Part shown: one piece after another, positions 7,165 to 9,723 of the stretch
Position numbering within the stretch: position 1 is the stretch's first letter
How the letters are laid out: each line of letters opens with the position of its first letter
DNA from: an uncultured Peptococcaceae bacterium
GTDB taxonomy: Bacteria; Bacillota; Peptococcia; Peptococcales; Peptococcaceae
NCBI GenBank assembly: GCA_958451915.1
Contig: CAUDRX010000081.1
Coordinates: 1 to 9,723, forward strand
DNA: 9,723 bases
Reading direction: 5' to 3'
The notes under the pieces: generated by a model
The model's database searches: none
Told to the model about the DNA's origin: nothing
Seen by the model: only the letters and a program-made list of their open reading frames with translations
Translations under genes and position numbers: made by a program

Positions 7165-7193
7165 CTTTGATCTATAAGCGCATCTTATCAAAG
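7165..7193. promoter_or_regulatory. Imperfect dyad CTTTGAT...ATCAAAG between the two operators
   Basis: CTTTGAT at 7165-7171 is the reverse complement of ATCAAAG at 7187-7193. Inside, ATAAG and CTTAT also pair, offset by two bases. The arms resemble FNR-type half sites (TTGAT/ATCAA) but the spacing is too wide for one dimer. A minus-strand TATAGA (7176-7171) inside it could be the permease -10 box, without a good -35. Confidence 0.35.
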
Positions 7194-7208
7194 TTATTTC
7201 CGGCATGG

Positions 7209-7224
7209 TGTTGTCGCTGCAACA
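7209..7224. promoter_or_regulatory. Operator-like palindrome TGTTG-N6-CAACA, copy 2
   Basis: TGTTG at 7209-7213 and CAACA at 7220-7224 match copy 1 exactly in both arms and differ in the six-base centre. The site overlaps the -35 hexamer of the Crp/Fnr gene promoter, a position that usually gives repression, so negative autoregulation is likely. Confidence 0.65.
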
Positions 7225-7239
7225 GTTTTTCTCTATAAT
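7211..7239 (+). promoter_or_regulatory. Sigma-70 promoter of the Crp/Fnr-family gene
   Basis: TTGTCG at 7211-7216 (four of six consensus bases), a 17-bp spacer, and a perfect TATAAT at 7234-7239. Start would be near 7246, giving a leader of about 46 bases. Confidence 0.75.
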
Positions 7240-7291
7240 AGATTGGAGAATGCATCATCGCCTGTTCATCATTCTGCAAAGGGGAGAAACC

Positions 7292-7981
7292 ATGTCTGAA
7301 GAAACTTTCCTGCCAGTCGCATCGAGCCGCCTGAGCGAAGCGTTTCCAGAGCTCAGGCGCTTTATCCTCGCCAATTACAGCCGCACCTACACGGTAAAAA
7401 AAGGCGCAGAGATCCCGCTGGCTGACAGTCCTGACGAACTGCTCTATCTTGCTACCGGCAAGGTCAAAGCCTATATGTTCGATGAAGAAGGCCACGAGCG
7501 GCTCCTGTACATCTTTATCAAAGACACACTCATCTTTCACTCCATCAGCGACCAGTTCTGCAAAAGCCTTGTTGCCCTCGAGAAAGCGACCATCTACAGC
7601 ATCAAGCTCACCGATGTTTTCGCCTTCCTCCAGGCCGACGTTGCGTTCATCCGCCGCTTTTCCTCACTCATTGCAGCGCGCTACGGCATTCTCCTGCAGC
7701 AGGTGCTGACGACCAACCACCAGGGTGCCAAGAACAAAGTCTACCGTTTTCTCGTCTCCCTTGCCCACAAATACGGCGAGCCGCAGAAAGACGGCACCAT
7801 CCTTGTAAGCAAGTTCCCGACGCTGACCGACCTTGCCGCCCTCACCAATGTGCACCGCTCCAACGTCACCTCCTATATCAATGAGCTCGAGACACAGGGC
7901 ATCCTGCATCGCCAGAAGAGGCAGCTCATCATCAACGATATCGACGCCCTCGAGCTCCTGCTCGAAGAAACGAACGCCTGA
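7292..7981 (+). CDS. Crp/Fnr family transcriptional regulator
   Basis: A 229-residue protein with the two-domain Crp/Fnr layout. A cyclic-nucleotide-binding-like beta-roll covers about residues 30-115 (LLYLATGKVKAYMFDEEGHE is the typical core). A long dimerisation helix spans about 117-145. The C-terminal winged helix has HTH residues near 177-200 (LTDLAALTNVHRSNVTSYIN). There is a single cysteine, at residue 90, so it cannot hold an FNR-type [4Fe-4S] cluster, and I do not see the CRP cAMP-pocket RxS signature. The effector is unknown. The frame extends 29 codons upstream, but AAAGGGGAG just before the ATG at 7292 fixes the start and the extension would run into the promoter. It is divergent from the permease, and one of two matching palindromes overlaps its own promoter, so it probably regulates both genes. 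Confidence 0.92.
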   Translation: MSEETFLPVASSRLSEAFPELRRFILANYSRTYTVKKGAEIPLADSPDELLYLATGKVKAYMFDEEGHERLLYIFIKDTLIFHSISDQFCKSLVALEKATIYSIKLTDVFAFLQADVAFIRRFSSLIAARYGILLQQVLTTNHQGAKNKVYRFLVSLAHKYGEPQKDGTILVSKFPTLTDLAALTNVHRSNVTSYINELETQGILHRQKRQLIINDIDALELLLEETNA

Positions 7982-7987
7982 ACGCAC

Positions 7988-8019
7988 AAAGACCGCCGCA
8001 TGATCGTGCGGCGGTCTTT
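7988..8019. terminator. Bidirectional terminator between Crp/Fnr gene and GNAT gene
   Basis: AAAGACCGCCGCA (7988-8000) pairs perfectly with TGCGGCGGTCTTT (8007-8019) around a six-base loop. Four T residues end the plus-strand side, and the minus strand reads into three T residues. It fills most of the 43-base gap between convergent stop codons. Confidence 0.9.
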
Positions 8020-8024
8020 TATTG

Positions 8025-8594
8025 TTATCCATCTGTCTGCTTTTCCCAGTCGCAGCGCCTCAGCAAGGCGATCTCATCGATGCGCGTCTCATCGGTGAAG
8101 GTCCAGCCATCGGCTTCCTGCCGGAAAACGGGGCGTTCTTCACTGCGCACATGCGTAAAGCCGCATTTTTCCATGACGCGGCGGCTCTGGGCATTATCGG
8201 CGCGGCAGGTGCACCAGATCGCTTCCAGACCGAGACTCTGAAAACCATGCGCGATGAGCGCGCGCGCCGCCTCCGGGATCATCCCCTGCCCCCAGAAAGG
8301 CACACCCAGCCAATATCCCAGCTCCCGCTCCTGGAAATGCAGCGGCACATTCGCCGCATCCCCAGCCTGCAGACCGATACAGCCAATGACTTCGCCTGTC
8401 TCGCGCAGGCAGAGGGCGTAGGTCTCCGGCGCACTGAAAACGGTGCGGATGATCTCGCGGCTCTCGTCCTCGCTCTTGTGCGGCGGCCAGCCAGCGATCG
8501 GACCGACACGCGGATCACTGGCATAACGGTAGAGGTCCCGGACATCATCTTCGCGCCAGGGGCGCAGGATCAGTCGTTCAGTTGTCAGTATCAT
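8025..8594 (-). CDS. GNAT family N-acetyltransferase, RimJ/RimL-like
   Basis: A 189-residue cytoplasmic enzyme that by family transfers acetyl from acetyl-CoA to an amine. The opening MILTTERLILRPWREDD is the typical start of the RimJ/RimL-type (Acetyltransf_3) group. The acetyl-CoA binding region is LGVPFWGQGMIPEAARALI (about 96-114). The later NAQSRRVMEKCGF (134-146) is the classic motif B. The phosphate-binding loop reads WGQGMI where RGKGYA-like sequences are usual. Its ATG overlaps the stop of the upstream DUF4405-like gene in an ATGA, and GGAAAGGAG at the end of that gene acts as its ribosome binding site, so the two are translationally coupled. The substrate, protein N-terminus or small molecule, cannot be told. 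Confidence 0.9.
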   Translation of the reverse strand: MILTTERLILRPWREDDVRDLYRYASDPRVGPIAGWPPHKSEDESREIIRTVFSAPETYALCLRETGEVIGCIGLQAGDAANVPLHFQERELGYWLGVPFWGQGMIPEAARALIAHGFQSLGLEAIWCTCRADNAQSRRVMEKCGFTHVRSEERPVFRQEADGWTFTDETRIDEIALLRRCDWEKQTDG

Positions 8595-9259
8595 CCATTC
8601 TCCTTTCCGGCACCTGCAGCGAGCTGCCACAGGCCCATGCCGAGGGTCACCACACCTGCAAAGAGCAGGGCATTGCCCGCCAGGACCAGCCAGCCGCCTG
8701 CCAGCGGCGCCCGTGTCATGAGAAACAAGCGTGCCCCGTAGCCCTCCAGCAGAAATGCCACTCCCCCGCCTGCCAGGATGAGTGCCAGAACAGCACGTCC
8801 AGGCTGCAGGCCCTGGGCTGCCAGAGTGCGTCTGAGCATCGGTCCATGCTGGCCCAGGTGCAGCGCCGCCAGAAGAAATCCCCAGAAAGCACAGACCTGG
8901 TGCGGCGTCAGACCCACCCCCGCCGGCAGATCAAGGGGCAGAAAGTCAAAGACGTACACCGAGAGCATGAGGCTGCTGACAATGAGCCCCAGTGTCACAA
9001 AACAGAGCGCCCCATCAAGCAGCGTACTCAGGATGCGCGGCGCCCGCCAGCACCCGCGCCGCAGCGCACGGAACCAGCCAGCATTGCGCCCAAGATGCCA
9101 GAGCGCACCTGCGAGCACCGCTGTGCCAAGCCATTCGTGCCATGCGCCCCCGATGAGGGGATAAGCCATGCAGCCGACAAGGCCCACAGCCAGCGCTATA
9201 TCCAGCCGCATGCGTGAGACCGGTCCCATAATGATCGCCTGCCTTTCTTTGTCGTTCAT
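8591..9259 (-). CDS. DUF4405-like (cytochrome b561-type) membrane protein
   Basis: A 222-residue hydrophobic protein with about six membrane spans. The first half follows the DUF4405 pattern: a span, then HEWLGTAVLAGALWHLGRN (41-59), another span (LSTLLDGALCFVTLGLIVSS), then LTPHQVCAFWGFLLAALHLG (118-137). Histidines 41, 55, 120 and 134 sit in the transmembrane helices and are candidates for b-type heme ligands, as in cytochrome b561-like proteins. That role is inference. The second half adds two more spans. The start is uncertain: the ATG at 9259 is used here, but its GGCGGAG is very close to the codon. The ATG at 9229 (a 212-residue form with weaker GGCAGG eight bases upstream) is equally possible and fits a predicted start of transcription near 9262. 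It is the first gene of a two-gene unit with the GNAT gene. Confidence 0.75.
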   Translation of the reverse strand: MNDKERQAIIMGPVSRMRLDIALAVGLVGCMAYPLIGGAWHEWLGTAVLAGALWHLGRNAGWFRALRRGCWRAPRILSTLLDGALCFVTLGLIVSSLMLSVYVFDFLPLDLPAGVGLTPHQVCAFWGFLLAALHLGQHGPMLRRTLAAQGLQPGRAVLALILAGGGVAFLLEGYGARLFLMTRAPLAGGWLVLAGNALLFAGVVTLGMGLWQLAAGAGKENG

Positions 9260-9268
9260 TCTCCGCCC

Positions 9269-9298
9269 ATGATACCACAGCCGCTCCACCCCCGACAA
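9269..9298 (-). promoter_or_regulatory. Possible promoter of the DUF4405-GNAT unit
   Basis: On the minus strand, TTGTCG (9298-9293) and TATCAT (9274-9269) are separated by 18 bp, in a spot just downstream of the previous terminator. Both hexamers depart from consensus and the spacer is GC-rich, so confidence is modest. Confidence 0.4.
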
Positions 9299-9301
9299 GC
9301 A

Positions 9302-9336
9302 AAAGACGCCGCCTGGTCCTGCCAGACGGCGTCTTT
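9302..9336 (-). terminator. Terminator of the right-edge gene
   Basis: Bases 9302-9316 and 9322-9336 (AAAGACGCCG.CTGG / CCAG.CGGCGTCTTT) pair with one mismatch around a five-base loop. It begins 34 bases after the stop codon of the minus-strand partial gene and ends in four T residues on that strand. Confidence 0.85.
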
Positions 9337-9370
9337 CATTGTTCGTGTTCCAGCAGCGGGCACCCAGGGA

Positions 9371-9723
9371 TCATTCGACAATGCCGGTATTCTCGCCACC
9401 GCTCGTGGTCCCATTGCCGCCGTTGCCGGGATCGGTGACACCTGTGCCAGGATCAGAGACACTGCCGCCGCCGGTGCTGCCGCTGCCGCCTGTCGACGTG
9501 CCGCCATTGCCTTCGCTGGCTGTGCCGCCGCCCTCACCGGTAGTAGAGCCGTTATCCGGAGGCACGGACCCGGTGTTCTCGCTGGTGCTGTCTTCTTCTT
9601 CTTCAGTGTCTGTCGTACTGCTCTCATCCGGCACCGTCGCAGCGCCAGACGCGCTTCCTTCATCCGTCGATACGAAGTTTGCCGAGCGGATGATATAAAT
9701 GTGCTGGTCATCGTCTTCTGTGA
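9371..9723 (-). CDS. 3' end of an unidentified protein with a Gly/Ser/Thr/Glu-rich tail
   Basis: The minus-strand frame is open from the window edge to the TGA at 9371, giving about 116 C-terminal residues. The gene start is outside. The first visible part, DDDQHIYIIRSANFV, could be the end of a folded domain. From there on the sequence is low-complexity and hydrophilic: an acidic patch (DTEEEEDSTSE), then about 60 residues of Gly, Ser, Thr, Pro and Asp in imperfect GGS/GNGG/STGG units. It has no membrane span or sorting signal at the end. A good terminator follows, which supports this strand over the proline-rich frame opposite. Such tails occur on extracytoplasmic proteins, including some penicillin-binding proteins, but I cannot identify the protein from this piece. 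Confidence 0.75.
   Translation of the reverse strand, partial: TEDDDQHIYIIRSANFVSTDEGSASGAATVPDESSTTDTEEEEDSTSENTGSVPPDNGSTTGEGGGTASEGNGGTSTGGSGSTGGGSVSDPGTGVTDPGNGGNGTTSGGENTGIVE

Noticed and set aside
7292..7981. Oxygen-sensing FNR with an iron-sulfur cluster
   Set aside because: Only one cysteine (residue 90) is present, so an FNR-type [4Fe-4S] site is impossible.
8022..8741. Plus-strand frames of 128-239 codons opposite the GNAT and DUF4405-like genes (8022-9217)
   Set aside because: Antisense shadows; the minus-strand frames carry recognisable family motifs, an ATGA overlap and a ribosome binding site.
9339..9698. Proline/serine/valine-rich plus-strand frame
   Set aside because: It mirrors the Gly/Ser-rich minus-strand tail. 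The terminator at 9302-9336 is placed for the minus strand, and I saw no ribosome binding site here.
1..9723. CRISPR array, tRNA, rRNA, insertion sequence, prophage or defence genes
   Set aside because: No regularly spaced repeats, no transposase- or integrase-like product, and no tRNA-like fold or rRNA-like stretch was found by reading both strands.

Overview
The window looks like bacterial chromosome with fairly high G+C, Shine-Dalgarno-led genes and compact spacing. The mix of a DUF4125 protein, small LysR and Crp/Fnr regulators, a TrkAH potassium system and many A-stem-T bidirectional terminators suggests a high-GC Firmicutes lineage such as the Negativicutes. That placement is inference, because there is no rRNA or other strong taxonomic marker. 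I see no phage, transposon, CRISPR array, tRNA or toxin-antitoxin module.

Layout, left to right. (1) Bases 1-165 form an AT-rich regulatory region with a direct repeat of GTAAACGTT and a perfect-hexamer sigma-70 promoter (TTGACA-16-TATAAT). A Shine-Dalgarno-like sequence on the minus strand at the very edge hints at a divergent gene just outside. (2) Bases 166-3968 carry a LysR-type regulator followed on the same strand by trkA and trkH, which encode the K+ uptake system. A rho-independent terminator closes the block. (3) Bases 4044-4258 are non-coding and hold several small dyads and a 52-base near-perfect inverted repeat. (4) A minus-strand DUF4125 gene lies head-to-head, 22 bases away, with a plus-strand LysR effector-domain fragment that has no DNA-binding domain. 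(5) A 40-bp perfect palindrome separates that fragment from a convergent minus-strand SLC13/DASS-like permease. (6) The permease is divergent from a Crp/Fnr-family regulator. Their shared control region has two copies of the same 5-6-5 palindrome, TGTTG-N6-CAACA, 62 bp apart. (7) A minus-strand pair follows: a DUF4405-like membrane protein overlapping a GNAT acetyltransferase by ATGA. (8) The right edge holds the 3' end of a minus-strand gene whose product ends in a long Gly/Ser/Thr/Glu-rich tail.

The most coherent functional unit is the permease/Crp-Fnr pair: a one-component regulator beside its probable target, with repeated operators between them. TrkA and TrkH work as a complex at the inner face of the membrane. 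Whether the upstream LysR gene controls them, or a divergent gene off the left edge, cannot be settled here. I do not see a clearly novel multi-gene system. The best leads are the twin operators, the HTH-less LysR remnant beside DUF4125, and the low-complexity tail at the right edge.
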